A program made the translations under genes and the position numbers. Under the pieces are notes generated by a model that did not search any database, was not told the DNA's origin, and was given only the letters and a program-made list of their open reading frames with translations. A DNA stretch of 56,735 bases from CAZZEX01 sp964653285 (lineage in GTDB: Bacteria; Chloroflexota; Anaerolineae; B4-G1): contig CAZZEX010000021.1 in the NCBI GenBank assembly GCA_964653285.1, positions 1 to 56,735 of the forward strand. The letters are read 5' to 3'. This document shows, piece after piece, positions 49,273-56,735 of the stretch (positions are counted from its first letter, which is position 1; every line of letters starts with the position of its first letter).

Positions 49273-49605
49273 ATGGACGCGACAACGCTTGAGCCGGAAG
49301 TTCTGGATCGCATTTTTCACTCCCTCTCCCCCGATGATCGGGCGGAGATTCTCAGTGTCGAAGCGGCATTTCGCCGTTTGAGCCTGCAGAAGCGACTGGC
49401 TCTGGCTCAGAGCAAGGTGCAAGCCTTCGAGGCCAAGTATCACACTACTCTTGACCAGCTTGAAGCCGATGGGCTGCTCGACGATGCTGGCTATGCCATG
49501 CACGAAGACTACGTCGAGTGGCACTATTGGTCACGGGTGTTGGAGCAGGCCTGGAAGACGTTGGACGCTCTGGTTGCGATCTCTCCAGCGCCGGAGCCAG
49601 CGTAA
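49273..49605 (+). CDS. Small helical protein of a PIN toxin-antitoxin-like module
   Basis: A 110-residue, charged, mostly helical protein (LSPDDRAEILSVEAAFRRLS, LQKRLALAQSKVQAFEAKYH). It ends in an acidic region, YAMHEDYVEWHYWSRVLEQA. No DNA-binding motif is obvious. Its stop overlaps the PIN gene start (TAATG), so it is co-translated with a predicted PIN nuclease and may be its antitoxin or partner. The alternative antitoxin is the 75-residue product downstream. Confidence 0.65.
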   Translation: MDATTLEPEVLDRIFHSLSPDDRAEILSVEAAFRRLSLQKRLALAQSKVQAFEAKYHTTLDQLEADGLLDDAGYAMHEDYVEWHYWSRVLEQAWKTLDALVAISPAPEPA

Positions 49606-50060
49606 TGAGCAATCAGAGCCGGCGCGTCTATTTGGATGTCTGTGCATTGTGCCGTCCTTTTGACGATCAGAGTCAGATCCGTATCCGCCTGGAGACCGAG
49701 GCTGTGCAGTTGATCCTCAGTCACGTCCGGACGGGGAATCTGAGTTTGGTCGTCTCGCCGGTTCACGATGCTGAAATTGCTCCCATTGATGACCTGGCCG
49801 AACGGACACATCTCCAGGTGATGCTCCAGCAAATCGGCCATCGCATCCCTGTGGACCTTACGCAGGCCAGGCAGCGTGCCGAGGCCCTGGTGCAACAGGG
49901 ACTTGGGCCCGCCGACGCAGCTCACCTGGCTTGCGCCGAGCAGGTGAGGGCCGATTCCGTGACCTGTGACGACTGGCTTATTCGTCAGTGTCGGCGGGTC
50001 AAACCGGGCATCTGGTTCGGCACGCCGATTGCGTTCTGTGATAAGGAGAACCTGCGATGA
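49605..50060 (+). CDS. PIN-domain nuclease (VapC-like)
   Basis: A 151-residue PIN protein. The first acidic position is VYLDVCALCRPFDD, and the C-terminal cluster is GPADAAHLACAEQVRADSVT followed by CDDWLIRQC. These match the metal-binding Asp residues of PIN RNases. Family members commonly cleave tRNA or rRNA as toxins. It overlaps the preceding gene by 1 nt and the following by 4 nt, so the three form one tight operon under the promoter at 49181. Confidence 0.82.
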   Translation: MSNQSRRVYLDVCALCRPFDDQSQIRIRLETEAVQLILSHVRTGNLSLVVSPVHDAEIAPIDDLAERTHLQVMLQQIGHRIPVDLTQARQRAEALVQQGLGPADAAHLACAEQVRADSVTCDDWLIRQCRRVKPGIWFGTPIAFCDKENLR

Positions 50061-50284
50061 AGGCTCAGATTTACCTCCCAGAAGATGTGATGGTGCGACG
50101 CGCTTTGGAAGCATTAATGAATGCCCTCGGACCGGTTGAGATGACTCGTTTTCTCACTCTCCCCCGGCAACGGCGGTTGGATGCGGTTCAACGGCACCGC
50201 CAATGGCAGGCCGGTTTGGACAAAGACCGGTTTTTTGACCAAGTTTTCGGTGCGGCCGTCACTGAGCAGCCCTCTGAGGAGTAA
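50057..50284 (+). CDS. Small protein following the PIN gene
   Basis: A 75-residue protein (IYLPEDVMVRRALEALMNAL, HRQWQAGLDKDRFFDQVF). No family function is known to me. The ATGA overlap with the PIN gene indicates translational coupling. It could be the antitoxin or an accessory of the module. Confidence 0.6.
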   Translation: MKAQIYLPEDVMVRRALEALMNALGPVEMTRFLTLPRQRRLDAVQRHRQWQAGLDKDRFFDQVFGAAVTEQPSEE

Positions 50285-50427
50285 ACTCTTCTCCCCCGCT
50301 GACCCCACCTTCGCCGCATCACTCCCCACCCCACTGCGGCCAGTACCAGGGATACCACGAGTCGGGGATGGATGAGACCTCCACCGGCTCACCGCTGCTG
50401 CCGTCCCGCCCATCAGTCAGACGTGGA
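50285..50427. other. Intergenic region between convergent genes
   Basis: On the minus strand, one frame reads on with SWYPWYWPQWGGE. This may be the original C-terminus of the LamG-like gene, out of frame now, or chance. No clear terminator is seen. Confidence 0.3.
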
Positions 50428-51063
50428 CTATGGCAGCGGCAGGTCCGTGATGTCCCACACCTTGAGGTTGTCGAAGTACACCCGCAGCGTGGTTTTGTCA
50501 ACGCCACTGTGAACCGCCAGTGAAATCCTGCCTCTGCTCGACGATTCGTCATGGACGAACCACAACGGCTCTCTGTTCATGTAGACCGCAATCCGAGGGC
50601 TCTGAGCAATGATCGTCAAATGGTTTGTTCCCAATCCCTGCTCGAAGGTAGAGGCATACACTGAATATCCCACCAAGTCTGTAATGACCCCACCGACGTT
50701 GCTGTGTAGGTTGAAGGAGCCATCAGGTAGGAAGTTCAAGTTGTAACCGGCGTTACTAGGATCTTCGAGAGTTCCCGGTACATCACGAAAACACACTTCC
50801 CAGCTACCCCATTCGCCGGAGGCGAACTGTGCATCTACCTCCAGGACGAAATCGGAGAACCACAGTGCGCGGCCTGGTGTGGCACCAACGTTCTCATCGG
50901 CTTGCGCTGCTAAGATAAAGTAAGCATCGTCTTCGTAGCCCCATTCGTCTCCATCGGCGTCTGACCCGGTGGGCCACCCGCTCCCTGGATCGCTGAAGTC
51001 ATCCTCGTAATCCGGTGGCCTATCGGCGATGGCGGCCAGGATGGGCTCGGCGAAGGCGCGGGC
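50428..51063 (-). CDS. LamG/keto-disaccharide-hydrolase-like domain behind an in-frame TAG
   Basis: The 211 codons after the kinase stop stay open in the same frame: ARAFAEPILAAIADRPPDYE, DDFSDPGSGWPTG, then a beta-rich domain with LWFSDFVLEVDAQFASGEWG, FNLHSNVGG and TLRVYFDNLKVWDI. This is a concanavalin-like (LamG / DUF1080-type) sugar-binding fold often found at the C-terminus of Chloroflexi membrane kinases. A single TAG at 51064-51066 separates it from the kinase. There is no good start codon or ribosome site at its beginning. It is either read through, expressed from an internal start, or a decaying domain. Confidence 0.6.
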   Translation of the reverse strand, partial: ARAFAEPILAAIADRPPDYEDDFSDPGSGWPTGSDADGDEWGYEDDAYFILAAQADENVGATPGRALWFSDFVLEVDAQFASGEWGSWEVCFRDVPGTLEDPSNAGYNLNFLPDGSFNLHSNVGGVITDLVGYSVYASTFEQGLGTNHLTIIAQSPRIAVYMNREPLWFVHDESSSRGRISLAVHSGVDKTTLRVYFDNLKVWDITDLPLP

Positions 51064-53976
51064 CTAGTCGGCGAGGGAAGAAGCAGTGGGCGCTATGCCG
51101 GTGTCGAGGATCAGGAGTTGAGTGCCGTTGGCCACCAGCACCTCCAGGGCAGGATCGCTGTCCAGGTTTGCCGCCGCCAGGCCGAAGCCACCTTCGTTGT
51201 GGATGGAGTCCAGGGGGTAACCCCATAGCAGGTTGTTGGATCCATCCACGGCGTCCACGGAATAAGGGGGCTCTATCCCATAAAACCGGATTGTGCCCGC
51301 CACGATGTCATCTACTCCATCCCCATTCACATCGCCCACCGCGTGAACGCCGCTGCGGGTTCTGGACCACAGCTCCTCTCCTGTGTTTCCTTTGACCACG
51401 TGAAGGTCACCCGCGAAGGCGGAACTGAATACCACCTCGGTCTGGCCGTCGCCGTTCACATCGCTGGCTGAAACAGAGTCTCCTCCCCGGCTGGTAGCCC
51501 ACTCCTGGCTGCCGCTTGGGTCATAGGAAATGACATTGGCCACCACGGAGACGATTTCGTAAGTCTCGTCATCGTCCACGTCCTCGATGATGACATCCCG
51601 TCCGTGATAACCCTTGGGATGCGACCAGAGGATGCTGCCGGTTGCGCCGTCCAGCAGGAACACCTTGTTGTCATAGTTCTCCACCGCGACCTCCATGTCC
51701 CCATCGCCGTCCACGTCCCGGGCGTCAATGCCCTGGGCATGCCCGCTGCCCAGGGATTGCGACCAGACCCGTTCGCCGGTAGTACCCTCAATGAGGATCA
51801 CCTGCCCGCCACCCCAGGAATACGTGCCCACAGAGGCGACGACATCGGTATCCCCGTCGCCATCTATGTCGCTGTAGGCCAGGTCCACCGCCTCCTCGTA
51901 GTCGCCCAGGGCCTGCCATTTCCTGGTGCCATCCCTGCCCAGGACACAGATGATCGCCTTCCCCTGGCTTGTGGAGTCTCCTTTGCCTGTCCCTACCACA
52001 TCGAGGACGCCGTCATCGTCCACGTCCACCACATCGGCGTTAACGGGTGTGCCCGTCTGGGTGGTGATTCTATAGGACCACAGCTCCTCGCCATTGGCTC
52101 CATTTACGGCGGTCACGTATCCCCCTCCCGTGCCAAAGACCACATCGGGGACACCGTCGTCGTTGAGATCGCCCGTGGTCAGGCCATCGCCCCAGGAGTC
52201 CAGGGACCAGATAACATCTGGGGCAGTGTAGGTCCATTTGACTGTGACGGCAGTGAGCGTCGCCGTTGGGTGCGGGGTGGGCGTATGGGCCGCCGGTGTT
52301 GGTTCAGCAATCGAAGGAGCCAGATCAAGCTTTACGGAATACCAGGCATTTCTCACCCCGGCATATTGGCAGTCATATATCTCCTGAGCGCCTGGCAGTC
52401 CTTCTTTGTCTATATCGCTGCAGTGGAGCCACACGTTACTGTATATGTTGTCGTCGCCGTCCAGGAGCTGCCATTCTATGCCAGGCATCGCCCGGACAGG
52501 GGGATCAAACTCAAAAGTGATCAACCATGAGGCCTTTACCGGCACCTCTGTTCCACTGGGCAGTTCCCTGCTGGTCGCAGTGGATTCTTTATCGCCCAGG
52601 GTCAGCATTAGCTTCGAAGGTCCTGCTTTAACGTGAGTGTAGTAGCTGTCCTCTCTACTGGTCGTTAGATAGAAGGTCACAGCGCTCACGTCACTTTCGG
52701 GGAAGTCCGCTGGCAGATTGCCGTAATGTCGAACTTGACAACCGCAACAAGAGGTTCCCCCTGCCGGCCCATAAAAACCCTCAGTGCGCTCGCCGGAAGA
52801 GGTATAAACCAGCGCGCTCGGGGTTGGGCCAGTCATCGGTGAAGGCGCTGGTGTGGGTGTGACCGAAGCTGTCGCCGTTTCCGTCGGCGTCGCCGTCTCC
52901 TCCACCACCCGCACCACCTCCAGTTGCCCGCCGCTGATCTGTACCTTGAGCGGCACGCGGCTCAGGACGAGGAAGAGGGCCACCAGTGCAGCGATGCCTA
53001 CCGCCACCCACGCGGCCACTCGCCCCCATTTCGCCAGGAGTGGTTTCCGCGCGCGGGCCACTGCCCTTTCGGTTGGCGGCGCGGCTACCTCCGGCACGAC
53101 GGGTTCTACCCTTGCCGCTGGCACCGCCGGCTCAGTCCGCGCTGCCGCCTCCGCCGCCCGCACCGCCCCATCCAGCGCCTGCACCATCTCTCCCGCCGTC
53201 TGGAAGCGGTCGTCGGGCTCCTTGGCCATCGCCCGCAGGATCACCCGCTCCACCTCCTCTGGCAGGTCGGGCCGGATTGAGCGGGGCAGCGGCAGCGGCT
53301 CGGTGATGTGCTTCAGCACCACCGCCAGCGGTGTCTCCGCCTCGTAGGGCGCGTGCCCAGTGACCAGCTCGTACAGCATCACCCCCAGGCTGTAGACGTC
53401 GGTGCGGGAGTCCACTTTGGCTCCCTTGCCCTGCTCGGGGCTCATGTAGGTCGGCGTCCCGATTCCCACCCCCGTGCCGGTCAACTGCACCGACGATTCC
53501 ACCATCTTCGCCAGGCCAAAGTCGGTCAGAAAGGCATCCCCCTCGGCGTCTAGCAGGATGTTGGTCGGCTTCACGTCCCGGTGGATGACCCCCATCCGGT
53601 GGGCGTAGTCCAGCGCGCTGCCCACCTGCCCGATGATGCGGTTGACCTCGCTCAGGGGGAGCGGTCCCTCGACCATCCGGTACTTCAGCGTTCCTGCCTC
53701 CAGGTAGCGCATCACCAGGTAGGGCCTCCCCTCGGCCTCGCCGGAGTCGTAGACGGGGAGGATGTGGGCGTGTTCCAGCCGGGCCACCGCCCGCGCCTCG
53801 CGGCGGAAGCGCCGGAGGAAAGTCTCATCCTGGGCGAAGTGAGACGCGATCACCTTGACCGCCACGTACCGGTCCATCGCCGGCTGGTAGGCTTTGTACA
53901 CCGTCGCCATCCCGCCAGTGCCGATCTGCTCCAGGATGCGATACGGTCCCAGGTGCTGTCCAATCAGGTCATTCAT
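51064..53976 (-). CDS. Membrane Ser/Thr protein kinase with extracellular VCBS/FG-GAP propeller
   Basis: A 970-residue protein. Hanks-type kinase domain (~1-275): G-loop IGTGGMATVY, Lys in VAVKV, catalytic HRDVKPTN, DFGLAK and GTPTYMSPEQ. After an Ala/Pro-rich linker there is one TM helix (VAAWVAVGIAALVALFLVL), a Thr/Pro linker, a Cys-containing beta domain (GGTSCCGCQVRHYG), a second linker, then eight Asp-rich loops (DLNDDGVPD, DVDDDGVLD, DIDGDGDTD, DVDGDGDME, DVDDDETYE, DVNGDGQTE, DVNGDGVDD, NLDSDPALE) forming a predicted calcium-binding beta-propeller. It probably senses an extracellular ligand. The ATG at 53976 follows the promoter directly. The frame stays open past the TAG stop. Confidence 0.9.
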   Translation of the reverse strand: MNDLIGQHLGPYRILEQIGTGGMATVYKAYQPAMDRYVAVKVIASHFAQDETFLRRFRREARAVARLEHAHILPVYDSGEAEGRPYLVMRYLEAGTLKYRMVEGPLPLSEVNRIIGQVGSALDYAHRMGVIHRDVKPTNILLDAEGDAFLTDFGLAKMVESSVQLTGTGVGIGTPTYMSPEQGKGAKVDSRTDVYSLGVMLYELVTGHAPYEAETPLAVVLKHITEPLPLPRSIRPDLPEEVERVILRAMAKEPDDRFQTAGEMVQALDGAVRAAEAAARTEPAVPAARVEPVVPEVAAPPTERAVARARKPLLAKWGRVAAWVAVGIAALVALFLVLSRVPLKVQISGGQLEVVRVVEETATPTETATASVTPTPAPSPMTGPTPSALVYTSSGERTEGFYGPAGGTSCCGCQVRHYGNLPADFPESDVSAVTFYLTTSREDSYYTHVKAGPSKLMLTLGDKESTATSRELPSGTEVPVKASWLITFEFDPPVRAMPGIEWQLLDGDDNIYSNVWLHCSDIDKEGLPGAQEIYDCQYAGVRNAWYSVKLDLAPSIAEPTPAAHTPTPHPTATLTAVTVKWTYTAPDVIWSLDSWGDGLTTGDLNDDGVPDVVFGTGGGYVTAVNGANGEELWSYRITTQTGTPVNADVVDVDDDGVLDVVGTGKGDSTSQGKAIICVLGRDGTRKWQALGDYEEAVDLAYSDIDGDGDTDVVASVGTYSWGGGQVILIEGTTGERVWSQSLGSGHAQGIDARDVDGDGDMEVAVENYDNKVFLLDGATGSILWSHPKGYHGRDVIIEDVDDDETYEIVSVVANVISYDPSGSQEWATSRGGDSVSASDVNGDGQTEVVFSSAFAGDLHVVKGNTGEELWSRTRSGVHAVGDVNGDGVDDIVAGTIRFYGIEPPYSVDAVDGSNNLLWGYPLDSIHNEGGFGLAAANLDSDPALEVLVANGTQLLILDTGIAPTASSLAD

Positions 53977-53986
53977 CGTTATACTT

Positions 53987-54015
53987 ATGGTAGCACATTC
54001 TGTTGTCGAAGTCAA
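53987..54015 (-). promoter_or_regulatory. Extended -10 promoter of the kinase gene (near-leaderless)
   Basis: Minus strand: TTGACT, 17-nt spacer, TACCAT, with TGC before the -10. The predicted start (~53980) is 4-5 nt from the ATG, leaving no room for a ribosome site. Confidence 0.55.
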
Positions 54016-54059
54016 CGCCTACGCGCGTGAAACGTGATGCGTGTTGCGTGAGTGGGCAC

Positions 54060-56438
54060 TTAACGCGACGCCGGTGGGGTGGCCCACGGCGGCAAGCGCA
54101 GCGGGAGGCCGGGATGCTCCTCTCCGCTTCGGGGGGGCTGGGGGGGGAGCACGCCCGGCGTTGACCATTGCGCCTCTGAGCCGCTCTCCTCGCCACTTAC
54201 TGGGGATAGCGGCAGGTACAGCGTGTACCCTTGTCCGAAGACGTGCTCGCCCAATCGCTGGGTACAGGTGCTCAGCCGGTTCACCTCTGGCTGGCGCTGC
54301 TGCGCCGGGCAGAACACACGCTGCCAACGGTTGTCCGCCGTCATGCGGTACAGGCCCAGACTGTCCTCATCCAGCCCCATCACATCTGCGTCTGTGTACT
54401 GCCAGGTAACGGTGATTGGAAGGAGCAGAGTCATTAACTCAGACGGGATCGGCTGTCCGTCTCTATACGCGGCCAATGTAAAGGCGGTGACGCCGATCAG
54501 AGGGCCGGGCGGCGACTCGGATGGCAGGCGAGGCGTGAAACGTATCTCCATGGGTCTCGTCACCGTCCCGGCAGGGAATAGGAAGGCCAGGTGGCCGCTG
54601 GCCGAGGTCAGCACGGCAGCGGCATCGGGCTGCAATGTAGTCGTGACGACGACCGGGATCGTCATTTCGACGTAGTTGTTGCCCTCGTCCTGCTCGTCCA
54701 GAACCCCGTCGCTATCTACCTCCAGCGCCAGGCGGTAGATGTCCTCGTTCGGAACGGGCAGAGTCAATTCCTCCACGACAGTCACCTGAGCGCCGGAGCC
54801 GAGGGCCGGGATGGAGAAACGCTGGGCGGGCAGGGTCAGAGTGCCGTGGATGCTGCTCAGGTAAAGTGCGCCAGAAACGGGTAGCGTAGGCCACAACCCC
54901 TCGTTGGTTGTCCTCAGAGTGACGCCTAGCATACCGTCGGGGGTTCCCGGTGAGCGGATGCTCCAGGCCGTCGTCGAAATCAGCAGGTCGGGTCGGGCGT
55001 CCACGGTCACCGTGCAGGTGTTGTTCCAACGGCGCGCGTCGGCCACCGCCTGGGCTGGGTCAGCGATGAGCGACGGATCGTATATCCCAGGTTCAGTGAT
55101 GACGAGCATCGGCACCGGCAGCGGGGCGACGTCCTCCTCGTACCGGGCAGGCACATCCTGGATGAGTTGGAAGCCTGGCAATGGGGAAGTGATGACCACA
55201 CCGGCCGCGGGTACCTGGCCCAGATTGGCGACTGCCCCCGTCACCGGGAGTGTGATGGTCAGCGCATCGTAGGGCACGGTTGGGGTGAGGTGCTTGAGCG
55301 GCTCCGAATTGACCCATAGTTGAGCCGTCAGGTCGATGTAGTCGGCTTGCGTGTCGGTCAGGGCGGCGGTGTAGTCGGCGTAGGTCTGCCCCATTGGGGA
55401 GAGTTCCTTGGAGCCACTGTGAAACAGATAGCCGTTGTAGTACTGATCATCGGACAGGCTGTACCAGGCCCAGGCCTGCACCAGCCGGTAGTCGTCCTCG
55501 GGATAGCCAATGTCCGGATAGGCTTCGTTGAGAAACAGGTCGTAGGTCTGGGTCATAAAGTGGCTCACGCGGGCGGGGGGAAAGGTGCGCCCGTCCTCAT
55601 CCGCGAACCAGTCTGGCCACAGTACCCCGTACTCGCTGATGATCAGCGGTTTATTCTGTCCCCCCTTGTCCTTCATCCACTGGCGCATGGCGATGAAGTG
55701 ATTGCGGAGCACGTCCACGTTGTCGCCGTCGCGGACGGGGTAGTCCATAGCGCAACTGGGATCCACTCCCGGCGGCGTGCTGGCCCCCCAGGAGCCATAC
55801 ACCTCGCGCAGGATAAAGGCGTGCACATTCCACACATCCACCGGCATCGGCTCGCCGTAGGTCTGCTGATACGTGTCCCACACAATGTCCAGGTACTCCA
55901 GCCGGCAGGGGGTGGGCTGGACGATGCCGCCGTTGGCGATGAGAGCGGTGGGGTCCCAACCCTTGATGTAGGTGTAAAAGTCGTGGTAGAGTATGGCATA
56001 GACCTCAGGCAGGATAGGATCGCCCGCGTAGATGGAATCCGGCTCGTTGCTCATAAGCCACAGGGAGCCCGGGTGGGCGGCGGCGATCTGGGCGATGACC
56101 TCCCGGCTGGGGTCCACCGTCACCTGCGCCGGGTCGTGGGGGTCGGCGCCAGCGTGGAAGCGGATCAGTTGCACGTAGGTGAGGCCATCGGGATGGGCTG
56201 GACTGAGGCTGGCGACCCAGTTGCTGTACCATCCGGCGTGGAGCAGGGCGACGTCGTAGCCAGTCAGCGCGCTGCTATCGAAGCCAAAGCGGTCGCGGGG
56301 ATCGGGGTAGGGGGGCAGGAAGTGATGGCCGGAGTGTAGGGTGCGCAACGGGGCCGCTGGAGCGGCGAATGAGAGCAGTGCACCAATGGTCAACAAGAGC
56401 AGCAGACTTAGGAATAGGGGTAACAGTGGTTTTCTCAT
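54060..56438 (-). CDS. Secreted clan-A glycoside-hydrolase-like protein with CARDB domain
   Basis: A 792-residue protein. The signal peptide is LPLFLSLLLLLTIGALLSFA. The N-terminal ~370 residues look like a TIM barrel of clan GH-A (GH5/GH39-like), with acid/base Glu in WLMSNEPD and nucleophile Glu in LIISEYG. A CARDB-like beta domain follows (PDLLISTTAWSI, NEGLWPTLPVSGALY, then DEGNNYVEMTIPV), and a further beta domain ends at GYTLYLPL. The last ~45 residues (SGEESGSEAQWSTPGVLPPQ onward) are encoded by G-rich repeat sequence and probably replace the original stop. The ATG at 56438 is preferred to the GTG before it. The substrate is unknown, presumably a polysaccharide. Confidence 0.75.
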   Translation of the reverse strand: MRKPLLPLFLSLLLLLTIGALLSFAAPAAPLRTLHSGHHFLPPYPDPRDRFGFDSSALTGYDVALLHAGWYSNWVASLSPAHPDGLTYVQLIRFHAGADPHDPAQVTVDPSREVIAQIAAAHPGSLWLMSNEPDSIYAGDPILPEVYAILYHDFYTYIKGWDPTALIANGGIVQPTPCRLEYLDIVWDTYQQTYGEPMPVDVWNVHAFILREVYGSWGASTPPGVDPSCAMDYPVRDGDNVDVLRNHFIAMRQWMKDKGGQNKPLIISEYGVLWPDWFADEDGRTFPPARVSHFMTQTYDLFLNEAYPDIGYPEDDYRLVQAWAWYSLSDDQYYNGYLFHSGSKELSPMGQTYADYTAALTDTQADYIDLTAQLWVNSEPLKHLTPTVPYDALTITLPVTGAVANLGQVPAAGVVITSPLPGFQLIQDVPARYEEDVAPLPVPMLVITEPGIYDPSLIADPAQAVADARRWNNTCTVTVDARPDLLISTTAWSIRSPGTPDGMLGVTLRTTNEGLWPTLPVSGALYLSSIHGTLTLPAQRFSIPALGSGAQVTVVEELTLPVPNEDIYRLALEVDSDGVLDEQDEGNNYVEMTIPVVVTTTLQPDAAAVLTSASGHLAFLFPAGTVTRPMEIRFTPRLPSESPPGPLIGVTAFTLAAYRDGQPIPSELMTLLLPITVTWQYTDADVMGLDEDSLGLYRMTADNRWQRVFCPAQQRQPEVNRLSTCTQRLGEHVFGQGYTLYLPLSPVSGEESGSEAQWSTPGVLPPQPPRSGEEHPGLPLRLPPWATPPASR
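54119..54160. repeat. G/C-rich repeat forming the C-terminal tail of the glycosidase gene
   Basis: Runs of seven and eight G (plus strand) are flanked by GCTCCTCTCCGC-like sequence. It resembles the hairpin repeats in uvrC, pcrA and pfkB and is translated as a Pro-rich tail. Confidence 0.55.
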
Positions 56439-56488
56439 CACATACCATCTCTCGAAGTCGAAACCTTCAGTCGAACAATGAGGGCGCG

Positions 56489-56529
56489 GCGGGCTTGGGC
56501 CTGAACTCAGTCGAATGGCCGAAGGCCCG
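56489..56529. repeat. Imperfect inverted repeat
   Basis: GCGGGCTTGGGCC pairs imperfectly with GGCCGAAGGCCCGC around CTCAGTCGAA. It is located upstream of the glycosidase gene and may belong to the CTTCGACTGAG repeat class. Confidence 0.45.
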
Positions 56530-56564
56530 CTTCTCTTGTGCTGATGGAAGGGGCGTGCTATACT

Positions 56565-56670
56565 TTCTGAGCCGGAGCGCAGCGGAGGCGAAGAATCTCA
56601 TTGTTTGCATAGGGAAACGCTTGTTTGCCCGAAACGAGATTCTTCGTCACTTCGCTTCTCAGAATGACAG
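56565..56670. repeat. Inverted-repeat element (REP/MITE-like), copy 3
   Basis: The left arm is TTCTGAGCCGGAGCGCAGCG and GAAGAATCTC. The right arm is GAGATTCTTCGTCACTTCGC with TCTCAGAATGACAG. The arms surround a ~30-nt centre. The rest of the window after it shows no gene. Confidence 0.75.
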
Positions 56671-56735
56671 GTTATTAAAATCGTATCTTCTCAATATTTC
56701 GGGGCAGTGCTGGATACAAAGGAATTTCTGACAAT

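Overview
The window is 56.7 kb of GC-rich bacterial DNA with about 43 genes. It probably comes from Chloroflexota, class Anaerolineae or a relative. I infer this from gene style, not from a marker phylogeny: secreted proteins with Thr/Pro-rich linkers and YLPV-type C-termini, a membrane Ser/Thr kinase with a VCBS propeller, DUF2085, DUF4013, DUF4126 and DUF2270 membrane proteins, and abundant short repeats. There is no rRNA, recognisable tRNA, CRISPR array or intact insertion sequence.

Layout. Positions 1-750 hold gene debris: an ABC-transporter tail and a collapsed GxxExxY gene among CACGAA repeats. Positions 748-8166 (minus strand) hold housekeeping genes: a TRAM/PIN membrane protein, cysS and rlmB behind one promoter with a ~240-nt structured leader, then a flippase-like protein, an FAD oxidoreductase and cinA. 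Positions 8398-14058 (plus) hold a DUF2270 protein, an orphan ParA overlapping a family-1 glycosidase with an acidic N-terminal extension, a lipoprotein, and a zinc-ribbon/Nudix/GNAT fusion. Positions 14163-20585 hold a surface-polysaccharide group (nucleotide-sugar epimerase, Nudix relic, O-antigen ligase, GtrA) and three DUF membrane proteins. A giant secreted subtilase (20744-25252, minus) is followed by a PLP enzyme. Positions 26419-31769 are a four-gene membrane set: zinc-ribbon protein, two SPFH proteins and a TPR/S24-like protein.

The most unusual locus is 31949-39358, visibly less GC-rich than its surroundings and closed by a terminator-like hairpin. It encodes a stand-alone alanyl-tRNA-synthetase-like protein without editing domain, a six-GAF histidine kinase containing a perfect 418-bp internal duplication, a receiver with Asn in place of the phospho-acceptor Asp, a receiver with an unknown output domain, and a receiver fused to an effector-associated (EAD-like) adaptor domain. 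I propose it as a candidate undescribed signalling or conflict system.

The rest is accessory and housekeeping: a polyprenol-kinase-like protein, uvrC, a PfkB sugar kinase, a HEAT protein, YjbQ, a possible small RNA, a leaderless pcrA/uvrD helicase, a GNAT protein, a three-gene PIN module, a Ser/Thr kinase with an eight-blade VCBS propeller whose C-terminal domain lies behind an in-frame TAG, and a secreted clan-A glycosidase.

A second theme runs through the whole window. Low-complexity or palindromic repeats, mostly with a 7-nt period or G/C-rich hairpins, sit in frame inside conserved genes (uvrC, pcrA, pfkB, O-antigen ligase, subtilase, GNAT) at linkers and surface loops. Three copies of an inverted-repeat element of REP/MITE type lie between genes.
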